A DNA stretch of 64,000 bases from Lysinibacillus pakistanensis (lineage in GTDB: Bacteria; Bacillota; Bacilli; Bacillales_A; Planococcaceae). Below the pieces are notes generated by a model that was not told the origin of the DNA, searched no databases, and saw only the letters and a program-made list of their open reading frames with translations. Below, piece after piece: positions 50,220 to 59,877 of the stretch (the first letter of the stretch is position 1; each line of letters opens with the position of its first letter). The stretch is taken from positions 62,001 to 126,000 of the forward strand of contig BBDJ01000011.1 in assembly GCA_001312325.1 (NCBI GenBank), written 5' to 3'. The position numbers and the translations under genes were made by a program.

Positions 50220-50996
50220 ATGAATGAATATAAAGTTGTTTTGATAGTATTCTTTAGCTTACTCCTATCATTTTTTTTGTTAGAACGAACGGGAGAAGAT
50301 ATCGTTTATCTTCATTCAGAAGAAGACTCCCACCTTGGTGGTGAGATGAATGCTGTTTTGGTTCCTTTTCAGTGGGTGTCCAAACGCCTACTGAATGAAG
50401 ATAAAGCCTTCGGCGGATGTCACGGATTTTCAAAGGAAGGAATTGTGCAAGCACAATTCAAAATCCGGACGCAATTATGCCAAGGCGAAATTAATAAGAA
50501 ATTAGATTTGGAAACGATTCTTCAAAATATACCAAAAAGCAATCATGGGCATGCATTTAAAATGATAAGGGAAGCTGAAAGGATCAGACAGGAAAATCAT
50601 CAAAGGCAACTAGAGCAAAATCGAATAATGCAGGAACAGGAATTTCGAAAAGAGCGACTAAAGCCAAAAAATAGTAGTTTACAAGAGCATAAATGGTTAA
50701 AATTTCACGCTACTTATTATGGTAGAGATTGTAGGGGATGTAGCGGCATTACTGCTACAGGGATTAATGTACAGAGGACCATCTATTTTAAGGAGCTACG
50801 AATTGTCGCTGTGGACCCTACCATTATCCCATTAGGAACGATTGTTGAAATTAAAACACCTAATGAAAACTTTAAGGCCATTGCTGCTGATAAAGGTGGT
50901 GCAATCAAAGGGCATCGACTTGATATACTCGTGGAATCTGAAGAGATTTCTGTTCAATATGGCAGACATGACGTGCAATTACGCATAATAAACTAA
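50220..50996 (+). CDS. Membrane-anchored 3D-domain protein
   Basis: Intact, 258 residues. N-terminal signal/TM (VVLIVFFSLLLSFFLLER), a helical stalk (IREAERIRQENHQRQLEQNRIMQEQEF), then a C-terminal 3D (Asp-Asp-Asp) double-psi barrel of about 90 residues: KFHATYYGRDCRGCSGITATG, VAVDPTIIPLGTIVEI, AADKGGAIKGHRLDIL. The three Asp residues are present. The family is related to MltA/RlpA-like muralytic proteins. It is the last gene before the right-hand terminator, so I place it in the element, though it could be chromosomal. Confidence 0.75.
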   Translation: MNEYKVVLIVFFSLLLSFFLLERTGEDIVYLHSEEDSHLGGEMNAVLVPFQWVSKRLLNEDKAFGGCHGFSKEGIVQAQFKIRTQLCQGEINKKLDLETILQNIPKSNHGHAFKMIREAERIRQENHQRQLEQNRIMQEQEFRKERLKPKNSSLQEHKWLKFHATYYGRDCRGCSGITATGINVQRTIYFKELRIVAVDPTIIPLGTIVEIKTPNENFKAIAADKGGAIKGHRLDILVESEEISVQYGRHDVQLRIIN

Positions 50997-51022
50997 TAGA
51001 ACATACATTTAATACATATCAT

Positions 51023-51056
51023 GAGGAGCATACTATTTTTATGCTCCTTTTCTTTT
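51023..51056 (+). terminator. Terminator at the right end of the element
   Basis: GAGGAGCAT/ATGCTCCTTTTC hairpin with T-rich tail behind the 3D-domain gene. Confidence 0.85.
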
Positions 51057-51138
51057 ATTAGAAAAATGAGAAAAATTATGAAACTTTTGAAAGCGTGCAT
51101 CCGTATAGTAGGTAATACAATGAAAAGGGGTGAACAAC

Positions 51139-51670
51139 TTGACGCTATTTGGCTATTCACTCGAGCAAATTTTTTTTAGTGGTATTAATCTTCGCAGGCC
51201 TTGCAACGCTATTATTTATGTTTTTTGGTGATGCTGTTGAGGGCATCGGTGAGGGTCTACCCATTTTTAACCCAAGTGTCATTCTATCTTTCATTACGTT
51301 GATGTCAGCAGCAGGATTTATTTTAGAAAAGTTAGCCTTTTTCCCTAGCGTTTGGAACATTTTTGCGGCTGCTATCATTGGAGCTATTTTAAGTGCACTA
51401 TTTTATTTATTCGTTCTAGTTCCGCTCAGATCAGCGGATGTTTCGTTAGCCTATACAGAAGAATCGCTTGGTGGTCAGCTAGGGAAGGTTATAGTCCCAA
51501 TTCCAAGTGACGGCTTTGGTGAGGTTGTCATTGAAACAGCAAGTGGCATGATTTCCAAGCGAGCAACTGGCTATGACAATGAAGCAATTGACTATGATAC
51601 AACGGTACTTGTTGTAGAGGTCAAGGAAGGCACACTTTTTGTGAGATCCTATGAGAAGAAATTTGTCTAA
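51139..51670 (+). CDS. yuaF: NfeD-like membrane protein YuaF (frameshifted)
   Basis: TTG 51139 behind GGGGTG gives MTLFGYSLEQI; removing one T from the 8-T run 51170-51177 joins FLVVLIFAGLATLLFMFFGDAVEGI. Two to three membrane helices, then an OB-fold NfeD domain (LGGQLGKVIVPIPSDGFGEVVIET). About 177 residues, as YuaF. It is the partner of the flotillin encoded downstream and helps organise flotillin assemblies. Confidence 0.8.
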
Positions 51671-51685
51671 AGGAGAGATATTTTT

Positions 51686-53247
51686 ATGTCCATGGAAATT
51701 TTAATTGTGATAGGTATTGTAGCTTTTATTTTAATTGCACTTGTGGCACTGTATGTGACAAAGTATCGAACAGCGGGTCCTGATGAAGCACTGATTGTAA
51801 CAGGTAGCTATCTTGGCTCAAAAAAATGTACATAAGGATGAGTCAGGAAATCGTATTAAAATAATTCGTGGTGGCGGTACATTTGTATTTCCGATTTTCC
51901 AGCAAGCACAGCCATTAAGCTTATTATCTAGTAAGCTAGATGTAACTACACCTGAAGTATATACGGAACAGGGAGTACCTGTGATGGCTGATGGAACTGC
52001 CATTATTAAAATCGGTGGGTCCATTTCTGAAATTGCAACTGCAGCAGAGCAATTTTTAGGAAAGCAAAAAGATGAGCGTGAAAATGAAGCTCGTGAGGTA
52101 TTAGAAGGGCATTTACGCTCCATTTTAGGCTCAATGACCGTGGAGGAGATTTATAAAAATCGTGATAAATTTTCTCAGGAGGTACAACGTGTTGCATCCC
52201 AAGATTTAGCAAAGATGGGTCTGACAATCGTCTCCTTTACGATTAAGGATGTACGTGATAAAAATGGTTATTTGGAATCGCTTGGTAAGCCTCGTATTGC
52301 CCAGGTTAAGCGTGATGCAGATATCGCGACTGCAGATGCAGAAAAAGAGACACGTATTAAGCGTGCCGAGGCATCGAAAGAAGCACAAAAGGCAGAGCTT
52401 GAGCGTGCCACAGAAATTGCTGAAGCGGAAAAAGAAAATCAATTAAAAGTAGCTGAGTTCCGTCGTGAGCAGGATATCGCAAAAGCCCGCGCGGACCAAG
52501 CGTACGAGCTAGAGACGGCACGTGCAAAGCAGGAAGTAACAGAGCAGGAAATGCAAATTCGCATTATTGAACGACAAAAGCAAATTGAATTAGAGGAAAA
52601 AGAGATTTTACGTCGTGAAAAGCAATACGATTCAGAAGTGAAGAAAAAGGCTGATGCGGATCGTTATGCTGTTGAGCAAAACGCAGCTGCCGAAAAAATG
52701 CGTGAGCTTGCACAGGCTGATGCTGAGAAATACCGAATAGAATCATTAGCGCAAGCCGAGGCGGAGAAAATACGTCTGGACGGTCTTGCAAAAGCGGATG
52801 CAGAGCGTGCAAAAGGGGAAACGGATGCGGAAATTATTCGTCTGCGTGGTCTTGCAGAAGCTGAGGCAAAACGCAAAATTGCTGAGGCCTTTGAATACTA
52901 TGGTCAAGCGGCAGTCTTAGATATGATTGTACGCATGATGCCAGAATATGCGAAGGAACTTGCAAGTCCTCTTGGCAATATTGATAAGATTACGGTTGTC
53001 GATACTGGTGGTGGAGAAGGCGGCGGTGGCGCTAACAAAGTAACTGCCTATGCAACAAACCTTATGTCCACATTACAAGAATCCTTAAAGGAAACATCAG
53101 GGATTGACGTTAAGGAGCTTATTGAAAGCTATGCAGGTAAGCATACATTACGTCCAGAGCTAGAGCAAATTGCAGCTGGCTTAGAGAAAAAAACAGGCAC
53201 CTATTATACCTGAGCAAGAAGAAGAGAAGGAAACCGTCGAGCAATAA
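51686..53247 (+). CDS. floT: Flotillin FloT (frameshifted at both ends)
   Basis: ATG 51686 (AGGAGAG) gives a membrane hairpin (IVAFILIALVALYVTKYRTAGPDEALIVTGSYLG). Removing one A from 51819-51825 continues NVHKDESGNRIKIIRGGGTF, the SPFH domain. Then the long AEAEK-type flotillin coiled coil and the conserved C-terminus SNIDKITVVDTGGG-like region. A second A run near 53188-53194 hides a further tail (APIIPEQEEEKETVEQ) ending at 53247. About 520 residues. Membrane scaffold for functional microdomains; near-identical in organisation to B. subtilis FloT. Confidence 0.92.
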
Positions 53248-53259
53248 TGAGAAATTGAG

Positions 53260-53291
53260 ACCTGATGACTATAGTCACCAGGTCTTTATTG
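53260..53291 (+). terminator. Terminator of yuaF-floT
   Basis: AGACCTGATGAC/GTCACCAGGTCT hairpin with short T tail. Confidence 0.75.
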
Positions 53292-53401
53292 TAAAGTGAT
53301 AAAGTAGGTTTAAAAAAAGTAAGTCATTTACGCAAGAAATCTGGGTTAAAAATTGTAACATATATGGTAAAATATATGAATCATATTTAGGAGGGGTTTA
53401 T

Positions 53402-53464
53402 ATGAAGTGGAATAAAGATAATTGGGTATATTTAGAGAGGGAAAGCGTATCAATAACCCTATAA
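53402..53464 (+). CDS. tet(L)-type leader peptide, 20 residues
   Basis: ATG 53402 with AGGAGGGG upstream; peptide MKWNKDNWVYLERESVSITL. It follows the pattern of the known Tet(L) leader (MK.N..N.V.L...SVS.TL), and the nucleotide run AAGCGTATCA.TAACCCTATAAACTACGTCT.CCCTCATTA matches the tet(L) leader as I remember it. In tet(L) tetracycline-stalled ribosomes on this ORF re-initiate at the pump gene. Confidence 0.85.
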   Translation: MKWNKDNWVYLERESVSITL

Positions 53465-53472
53465 ACTACGTC

Positions 53473-53493
53473 TACCCTCATTAATGGAGGGTA
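53473..53493 (+). promoter_or_regulatory. Hairpin sequestering the pump ribosome site
   Basis: TACCCTC (53473-53479) pairs with GAGGGTA (53487-53493), masking the GGAGGG that serves GTG 53498. This is the translational attenuator partner of the leader peptide. Confidence 0.8.
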
Positions 53494-53497
53494 AAAT

Positions 53498-54873
53498 GTG
53501 AATACATCTCATTCACAGATAAATTTGCATCATAAACAAATTTTATTATGGCTCTGTGTTCTTTCTTTTTTCAGTGTTTTAAATGAAATGGTTTTGAATG
53601 TTTCATTACCGGATATTGCTAGAGATTTTCATAAGGAACCAGCAAGTATTAACTGGATAAATACAGCGTTTATATTGACTTTTTCCATAGGTACAGCGGT
53701 ATATGGAAAACTATCGGATCAGCTAGGCATTAAAAAGCTACTACTATTTGGGATTATAGTAAACTGTATTGGATCAGTTATCGGATTTGTTGGACATTCT
53801 CTATTTCCGGTACTTATTTTGGCTAGGTTAATACAAGGAACCGGTGCAGCAGCATTTCCAGCACTTGTAATGGTTGTTGTTGCCCGCTATATTCCAAAGG
53901 AAAATAGGGGAAAGGCATTTGGGCTTATTGGGTCCATTGTAGCTATGGGAGAAGGTGTAGGGCCATTTATTGGTGGAGCAATTGCTGAATATATGCATTG
54001 GTCTTATATACTGCTTTTGCCAATTGTGACGATTATCTCAGTCCCATTCCTTGCACAATTATTAAAACAGGAAGAGGTAATAAAAGCCTCTTTGGATAAT
54101 GTAGGCATACTATTTATGTCCTTGGGGATTGTATTTTTTATGATGTTTACGACATTTTATAAAATTTCCTTTTTAATCGTTTGCTTAATCTTTTTCCTAC
54201 TATTTGTTCAAAATATTAGGAGAGTATCTAATCCTTTTGTTGATCCTGCGCTAGGGAGAAATATCTCATTTATGATTGGAATTGTTTGTGGAGGACTTAT
54301 ATTTGGAACTGTAGCAGGGTTTATTTCAATGGTTCCTTATATGATGAAAGACGTGTATCATTTAAGTACTGTTGCAATTGGAAGTGGAATTATTTTTCCA
54401 GGGGCAATGAGTGTAATTGTTTTCGGTTATTTAGGGGGAGTGCTTGTAGATAAAAGTGGTTCTTTATTTGTGTTAACTACCGGAAGTGCATTTCTTGCTA
54501 TCAGCTTTATAGTAGCTGCCCTTTATATAGAAACGACACCACTGCTTATAACAATCATAGTTATTTTTGTTTTTGGAGGGCTTTCTTTTACGAAAACAGT
54601 TATATCAACCATTGTTGCAAGCAGTTTGGAACAAAAGGAAGTTGGTGCTGGTATGAGTTTGCTTAATTTCACAAGCTTTTTATCAGAAGGAATAGGCATT
54701 GCAATTGTAGGTGGATTATTATCGGTACGATTGCTAAATCAGAAATTATTACCTATAAATGCTGAGCACCTGTCTATTTGTATAGTAATATACTATTGCT
54801 GTTTGCAGGGATTATCGTTGTTAGCTATTTTGTTACTATGAATATGTATAAACGTTCCAGAATAAATATATAA
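53498..54873 (+). CDS. tet(L)-like: Tet(L)-like tetracycline/H+ efflux transporter, MFS 14-TM
   Basis: GTG 53498; opens [45 protein letters not shown], extremely close to Tet(L)/Tet(K). Shared motifs: [17 protein letters not shown] (motif A), [31 protein letters not shown], and [11 protein letters not shown] (motif C). One break near 54765-54783, outside any homopolymer, hides the last helix; the other frame gives [19 protein letters not shown] and a stop at 54873. Restored length about 458 residues, the exact Tet(L) size. Exports tetracycline-metal and also Na+/K+ in exchange for protons in the family. No IS or plasmid genes beside it, so apparently chromosomal. Confidence 0.9.
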
Positions 54874-54910
54874 AAGAGTCAAACTATAATTTTTAAATAA
54901 CTGTATTTTT

Positions 54911-54938
54911 AACCCCGTCCTAAATGTAGAACGGGGTT
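54911..54938. terminator. Hairpin between convergent genes
   Basis: AACCCCGT/ACGGGGTT stem with 12-base loop, located between the pump gene and the convergent acetyltransferase gene. Tails are poor, so function as a terminator is likely only by position. Confidence 0.5.
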
Positions 54939-54997
54939 ATGCTTGTTTGAGTTTTTTTAGATTAATTACCCTGGTAGAATAAGCTCAAGGATAGTGG

Positions 54998-55543
54998 CTA
55001 CTTTTTCTCCTGCCATTCACTTGCGAGCATTCCATAAACAACATGGTTTACATAATGATCGTAAAGCCATTCTGCAGCACGAATCGTACCTTCCATAGTA
55101 AAGCCTAGTCGTTCAGGAATAGCGCGGCTTTTCGCATTGCCCTCAGCAGCACGAATTTCAACTTTATTGAGCTGTAAAACAACAAATGCATATTGTAGTA
55201 AAGCCTTAACGGTATTCGTCATAATTCCATGTCCTTGCGCCCCTTCACTGAGCCAATAGCCGATTGCCGCAATTTTATTACTAGGATTGATGGTATTAAA
55301 GCCTGCAATTCCAACAATTTCATCATGAAAAACAATAACAAACGAAAGGCTGGTCTGTGCTTCCTGCCCCTTTATACACCCTTCAATATAGGCTGATGTA
55401 TCAGCGACTTCTTTGGTGAAATCCAGCCATGGTAACCATTCACGTAAATAGGAGCGGGATTTGTCCGTTAATTCGAAAACGACATTTGCATCTTCTAGGG
55501 TAATAGTACGTAAGTATAAATTTGGTTTGATTTTAATAATCAA
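54998..55543 (-). CDS. RimL/YdaF-like ribosomal-protein-serine N-acetyltransferase
   Basis: Intact, 181 residues. GNAT fold with TDKSRSYLREWLPWLDFTKEV near the N-terminus, IGYWLSEGAQGHGIMTNTVKALL as motif A (acetyl-CoA site), and NAKSRAIPERLGFTMEGTIRAAE, all typical of RimL/YdaF. Likely acetylates a protein N-terminus or a polyamine-like substrate; target not determined. Confidence 0.85.
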   Translation of the reverse strand: MIIKIKPNLYLRTITLEDANVVFELTDKSRSYLREWLPWLDFTKEVADTSAYIEGCIKGQEAQTSLSFVIVFHDEIVGIAGFNTINPSNKIAAIGYWLSEGAQGHGIMTNTVKALLQYAFVVLQLNKVEIRAAEGNAKSRAIPERLGFTMEGTIRAAEWLYDHYVNHVVYGMLASEWQEKK

Positions 55544-55560
55544 TAACTTTCACCTCATTG

Positions 55561-56386
55561 TTATTTTAAGGCATCGTGCATAAAGTTCTTCATTTCATGA
55601 CTAAGACTGATAGCTCTTCAATAATTTCACTGAAATCCTGAACAAGCTGGGCCTGCTCATTGGTAGCATCATTGATTTGCCCCATATTTTGTTTCAGATT
55701 TTCGAGATTCCGATTAATATTTCTTAACGATGCTTCTATGTTTTCAGTGGCGCTAGAGGTTTCGAAGGAAAGCTTTCTAACTTCCTGTGCCACAATGTTA
55801 AAGCCAGCGCCATGCTGACCAGCACGAGCAGCCTCAATGGATGCATTTAAGCCAAGTAAATTCGTTTGGCGTGAGATGCTCTTTATTAAATCAGTGACTT
55901 CATTTGTTTTTTTTCAGAATCCTCAAGGGCATGCTGTGCTTGTTTGTTAATTTCTTCGCTTGTAGCAGCTAACTCTTCAGAATGTGAGGCAATTGTATGT
56001 ACTTTGTCCTGTAAACTGTTCACGATAGTATCCATTGTGCTCATATAATCTTCGAGTTTAAGTTCATTGTCGATTGGCAGTCCAAATGCAAGAGCACCTA
56101 CGACTTTACCATTTTCACGAATTGGGAATGAAAAAGCATTGATGGCAACGCCGTACACATCCTCTGGTATCACAACATCCGCATTTTGCCCATTAAAAGC
56201 AATGAAAACATTTTGGTCGTTTGTATTTACTTTTTGACCATCTTTATAGCCTGAATCTACTCGCTTGCCTGCTAAATATTTCACAACTATTTGACTTTCT
56301 TTTTCAACAACAGCTACAATTGCTTCTTCTTTTAATGCAAGGTGGATATACGGTACTGAAAGGGATAGTGCTTCAATAATTTTCAT
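55561..56386 (-). CDS. Soluble methyl-accepting chemotaxis protein, YfmS-like (frameshifted)
   Basis: No membrane helix. N-terminal about 120-residue sensor ([24 protein letters not shown] ... GALAFGLPI), then the start of the MCP signalling domain ([16 protein letters not shown]), the tip [17 protein letters not shown], and the C-terminal [15 protein letters not shown]. Breaks near 55905-55912 and 55605. About 275 residues, like YfmS, a cytoplasmic chemoreceptor. ATG 56386 behind GGAGG. Confidence 0.8.
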
Positions 56387-56686
56387 AAAAATTCCTCCAA
56401 GTCTGTGCAACGAAAATAGTCTAGTCATCGGCTCACTTTGACAATGATTGCTAGATGATTACTTTCACTGTAGCACAATAATTGCCAACTCAAAATAGTA
56501 AATCTAAATTTTTTTATTAAGAAAAATAGAGAAATTATTTATAGTGAAAATGTCAAATAAAATATAACAATAAAAATAAAATTAGAAATAAATTTGTCGA
56601 TTTTTTTGACGGCCTATCGTGTGTTTTAATGAAAATTGTATTAGAATGAATAGTATTATTGGTTTGTATGTTAAGGAGCGAGACAC

Positions 56687-57904
56687 ATGGACTTTATTCA
56701 AAAGGGGACAAGGGCGTTTCATAAAGCAAATTGGGCTTTATTTTTAGCAGGCTTTATTACCTTTGCCAACCTCTATATAACGCAGCCTTTACTGCCAACG
56801 TTTGCAGCGGAGTTTCATGTATCACCAGCCGTTGCGAGCTTATCGCTATCAGTGACTACCTTTGCACTATCTATCAGCATGATTATTGTTGGCTCATTGT
56901 CTGAGGCTTGGGGAAGAAAATCATTAATGACTATTTCGATTTTTGCTGCATCGATCCTTACCCTAGCGCTTGCCTTTTCACCAAATTTTGAAATGATTTT
57001 AGTGCTCCGAGTACTACAAGGAGTAGTTTTTGCGGGTTTGCCTGCTATTGCCATGGCATATTTAGGAGAGGAAATCGACCCATCTAGTTTAGGTGTGGCT
57101 ATGGGCTTGTACATAAGTGGAAACTCAGTTGGGGGACTTAGTGGACGGGTTATTATCGGAACATTAACAGATCTTTATAATTGGCAGGTTGGCATGATTG
57201 TACTTGGTATAATTAGTCTACTCATTAGCCTGATATTTGTCTGGATGCTGCCGAATTCCAAGCATTTTACGGCTCGATCTTTGCAAATAAAAGCATTAAC
57301 GACCTCACTTATACAACATTTAAAGGACCCATCAATGCTTTGTTTGTTCGGCATTAGCTTTGTTTTAATGGGAAGCTTTGTTACGCTTTATAACTATATA
57401 GGCTTTAAATTAATGGCATCGCCCTATAATTTAAGTGCTACAATTGTTGGGTGGATATTTATTATTTACTTGGTCGGTACACTCAGTTCTGCTTGGTTCG
57501 GCGGTTTAGCTGATCGATATGGACGTCAAAAAAATGCTGCTATTGTCAATTGCTATTATGCTGATAGGGGCCATCCTTACATTACACGGCTTTCTGAGTT
57601 TGAAGATTATTGGCATTACCGTTTTTACATTTGGTTTCTTTGCGGCACACTCGATTGCTAGCGGATGGGTTAGTAAAAGAGCCACTCATGATAAAGCACA
57701 AGCGTCCTCACTTTATTTATTTTTCTATTATTTTGGCTCTAGTGTTGGAGGAACAGTGGGAGGCATATTTTGGATGCATTTCGGCTGGATAGGTGTTATT
57801 ACGATGATTGCTGTATTTTTAGCCGTTGCCTGCTTCCTATCTTTTTTTTATTAAAGGGCTTTATTAAAAAACAACATATAGCAGTGGGCACTAGGAATTA
57901 TTGA
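56687..57904 (+). CDS. MFS transporter (YnfM/YybF-like; frameshifted)
   Basis: Twelve-helix MFS protein, ATG 56687 behind AAGGAG. Motif A GSLSEAWGRKSLMTIS, central loop, and a second half motif LADRYGRQK. One A of 57528-57534 must be removed to join KMLLLSIAIMLIGAI, and the T run 57842-57849 adds a tail (LLKGFIKKQ ... RNY). About 405 residues. Substrate unknown. No regulator next to it. Confidence 0.8.
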
Positions 57905-57919
57905 TTGTGAGGTGCTATT

Positions 57920-58648
57920 TTGTTCGAACTTATTATCTTTTTTTTAATTATCTTGTTTGCCTCGATTTTGCAAACAAGCTCAGGTTTTGGCTTTTCAATC
58001 ATCGCCACGCCATTATTGTTGGTACTATTTTCGCCACAGGAAGCCATACAAATCAATATCCTTTTATCTTTAGTTATTTCATTTACATTAATATGGAAGA
58101 TCAGACAGGATGTTGATTTTAGTTTATTAAAGAAAATTGTAATGGGTAGTTTAATTGGTGCACCCTTTGGTAGTGTGATATTTTCGTTTGTCAACATCAT
58201 CACTTTTAAATTAATTATTGCTATCACATTAATAGGATTAACAATTCTACTTATTAAAAATTTATCTTTTCAACCAACGACAAAAGGAGATTATGGAGTA
58301 GGCTTTTTATCAGGATTGTTAACTACAAGTATTGGGATGGCTGGACCCCCATTATTACTTTATTTTGCAGGTACAATGAAAAGTAAGGAAATGATTAGAG
58401 CTACAACTTTAGCCTACTATATTTTTATTTACCTAATTAGTTTACTCTTCCAATTAACAATGACAGGTACAAATAAAACAGTTTGGGTTAATAGTTTGTA
58501 TGCATTGCCAATTTTACTAATAGGTTTAGCTGTAGGGCAAATTTTCTTTAATAGGCTCGACCAAAAGCTTTTTTCAAGGTTGATTAATATGATGCTATTT
58601 GCTGCAGGTGTTATTCTATTAATTCAAACTATATTTGCTATGTTTTAA
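57920..58648 (+). CDS. Sulfite exporter TauE/SafE family protein
   Basis: Intact, 242 residues; TTG 57920 behind GAGGTG, only 15 bases after the MFS gene, so co-transcribed. Eight hydrophobic helices with the family motifs SSGFGFSIIATPLLL and GLLTTSIGMAGPPLLLY in two homologous halves. Exporter of an anion such as sulfite or an organic sulfonate; the true substrate cannot be told. Confidence 0.85.
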   Translation: MFELIIFFLIILFASILQTSSGFGFSIIATPLLLVLFSPQEAIQINILLSLVISFTLIWKIRQDVDFSLLKKIVMGSLIGAPFGSVIFSFVNIITFKLIIAITLIGLTILLIKNLSFQPTTKGDYGVGFLSGLLTTSIGMAGPPLLLYFAGTMKSKEMIRATTLAYYIFIYLISLLFQLTMTGTNKTVWVNSLYALPILLIGLAVGQIFFNRLDQKLFSRLINMMLFAAGVILLIQTIFAMF

Positions 58649-58719
58649 GAGTTACTATTTGTTATAAGCGAACGAATCGGTATAATAAATGACGAGCTAA
58701 AAAGAGGAGAGGAAATACT

Positions 58720-59392
58720 ATGTTTACGCGTTATAAAGGAATTTATCTTATCTTTGCGTTGCTTACAGTGACTTTTATTGTGACAGGTTGCGGAGCAGCT
58801 AAAGAACAAGAACAACCTGAGGGTAAGAAGGCACAGGAATCGGAAGAAAAAGTAGATTATTCTTCTGAAGTGAAGGAAAATCCAATTGTGACAATTACGA
58901 TGGAAAATGGCGAAAAAAATCGTCATCGAATTAGAGCCTTCTACAGCACCGAACACAGTAGCTAATTTTATTTCTTTAGTTAACAAAGGCTTTTATGATG
59001 GTCTTATTTTCCATCGCGTTATTCCTGGTTTTATGATTCAAGGGGGAGATCCTTCAGGTAATGGTATGGGTGGACCAGACTATTCGATAGAAGGTGAGTT
59101 TTCTTCTAATGGCTTTAAAAACGATTTGAAGCATGAACGTGGGGTTATTTCAATGGCACGTTCGGGGGACCCGAATTCTGCGGGATCACAATTTTTCATT
59201 ATGGTAGATACAGCATCACATCTTGATGGTCAATATGCTGCTTTTGGGAAAGTGATTGAGGGGATGGAAACAGCGGATGCGATTGTTGCTGTTGAACGAG
59301 ATGGTGAAAAGCCATTGGAAGATCAGCGAATGAAAAAGGTGGAAGTGGATACAAAGGGCTTTGATTACCCAGCTCCAAAAGTTTTAAAATAA
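58720..59392 (+). CDS. Cyclophilin-type peptidyl-prolyl isomerase lipoprotein (frameshifted)
   Basis: ATG 58720 (GGAGAGG). Lipoprotein signal with lipobox VTGC at residues about 23-26, a Glu/Lys-rich linker, then after removing one A from 58914-58920 a cyclophilin domain: PNTVANFISLVNKGFYDGLIFHRVI, FMIQGGDPSGNGMGG, ISMARSGDPNSAGSQFFIM, with active-site Arg in FHRV. About 224 residues. A surface-anchored foldase for secreted proteins. Confidence 0.88.
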
Positions 59393-59400
59393 AGTGCTAC

Positions 59401-59449
59401 CCAATTAGTTTTTGCACTAAATGATTGTGAACTTAATTGGTTTTTTTAA
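59401..59449 (+). terminator. Terminator of the isomerase gene
   Basis: CCAATTA (59401-59407) pairs with TAATTGG (59434-59440), followed by seven T. The stem is short. Confidence 0.6.
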
Positions 59450-59454
59450 GTTCT

Positions 59455-59773
59455 TTACATCGAAATAAGCCAAATAAAATCATCCTCAACAATCATTTGA
59501 ATGTCTAGGCCGAGTCTAATCAATTGCTCGGCTTTTAATTGTTTTGTACTGAACCCTCGATGATTCTTTCCAAGAATAACGAAATCTGTCTCCTTTGTAA
59601 CAGCACCTTGTACTATCCCTCCACAAGCCCTCACTTTTTTTCGCAGCTTCTGCACGTATCATCGTGGAAAGAGCCCCTGTAAAGACAATTTGTTTATTAT
59701 AAAATGGATGCATGAAGCATTCAGATGGGTCAGAAAGATAAATGATTTCAGTGTTGTTGTTATTTTTGTCCAT
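59455..59773 (-). CDS. Stand-alone BRCT domain protein (frameshifted)
   Basis: ATG 59773 with AAGGAG. About 106 residues: a short Asn-rich start (MDKNNNNTEI), then a single BRCT domain (YNKQIVFTGALSTM, KVRACGGIVQGAVTKETDFVILG ... KAEQLIRLGLDIQMIVEDDFIWL). One base in the T run 59635-59641 must be removed. The GG-x(9)-T-D-x-V-I pattern is the DNA-ligase-type BRCT signature. No enzyme domain is attached. Confidence 0.75.
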
Positions 59774-59833
59774 GTTGATTCTCCTTATGTGAATGCTAAA
59801 GGATTTCACTCTCGATCGTGCAAATTAAGAAAA

Positions 59834-59874
59834 GGAAGCATGAAAAATCAATGACGATTTTCCATGCTTCTTTG
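59834..59874 (-). terminator. Terminator of fabI
   Basis: AAGCATGAAAAATC pairs with GATTTTCCATGCTT just beyond the fabI stop, with minus-strand CCTTTTCTT tail. Confidence 0.75.
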
Positions 59875-59877
59875 TAT

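Larger units (their letters stand above)
24008..50996. mobile_element. Headless phage-tail element (candidate F-type tailocin or reduced prophage)
   Basis: A contiguous block of phage-type genes flanked on both sides by chromosomal genes (AraC and small membrane protein; yuaF-floT). The minus strand carries regulators, then tail tube, chaperone-like, tape measure, Dit, Tal, fibres and lysis genes in standard siphovirus order; the plus strand carries a DGQHR-like protein, an MrpR-like repressor and an SOS-driven set of small ORFs. I looked for terminase, portal, protease, capsid, head-completion, replication and integrase genes and saw none. I could not identify attachment-site repeats. Confidence 0.75.

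Noticed and set aside
23945..51140. Direct repeats marking attachment sites of the phage-tail element
   Set aside because: I compared the sequence at both ends by eye and found no convincing repeat longer than about 10 bases; no integrase gene is present either.
52564..52876. Minus-strand ORFs inside floT
   Set aside because: They are shadows created by the Ala/Glu/Lys-rich flotillin coiled coil, with no ribosome sites.
53265..53282. TGACTATAGTCA, the core of the element's palindromic operator, also occurs behind floT
   Set aside because: Here it forms the inner stem of the floT terminator hairpin, so the match is more likely chance than an operator.
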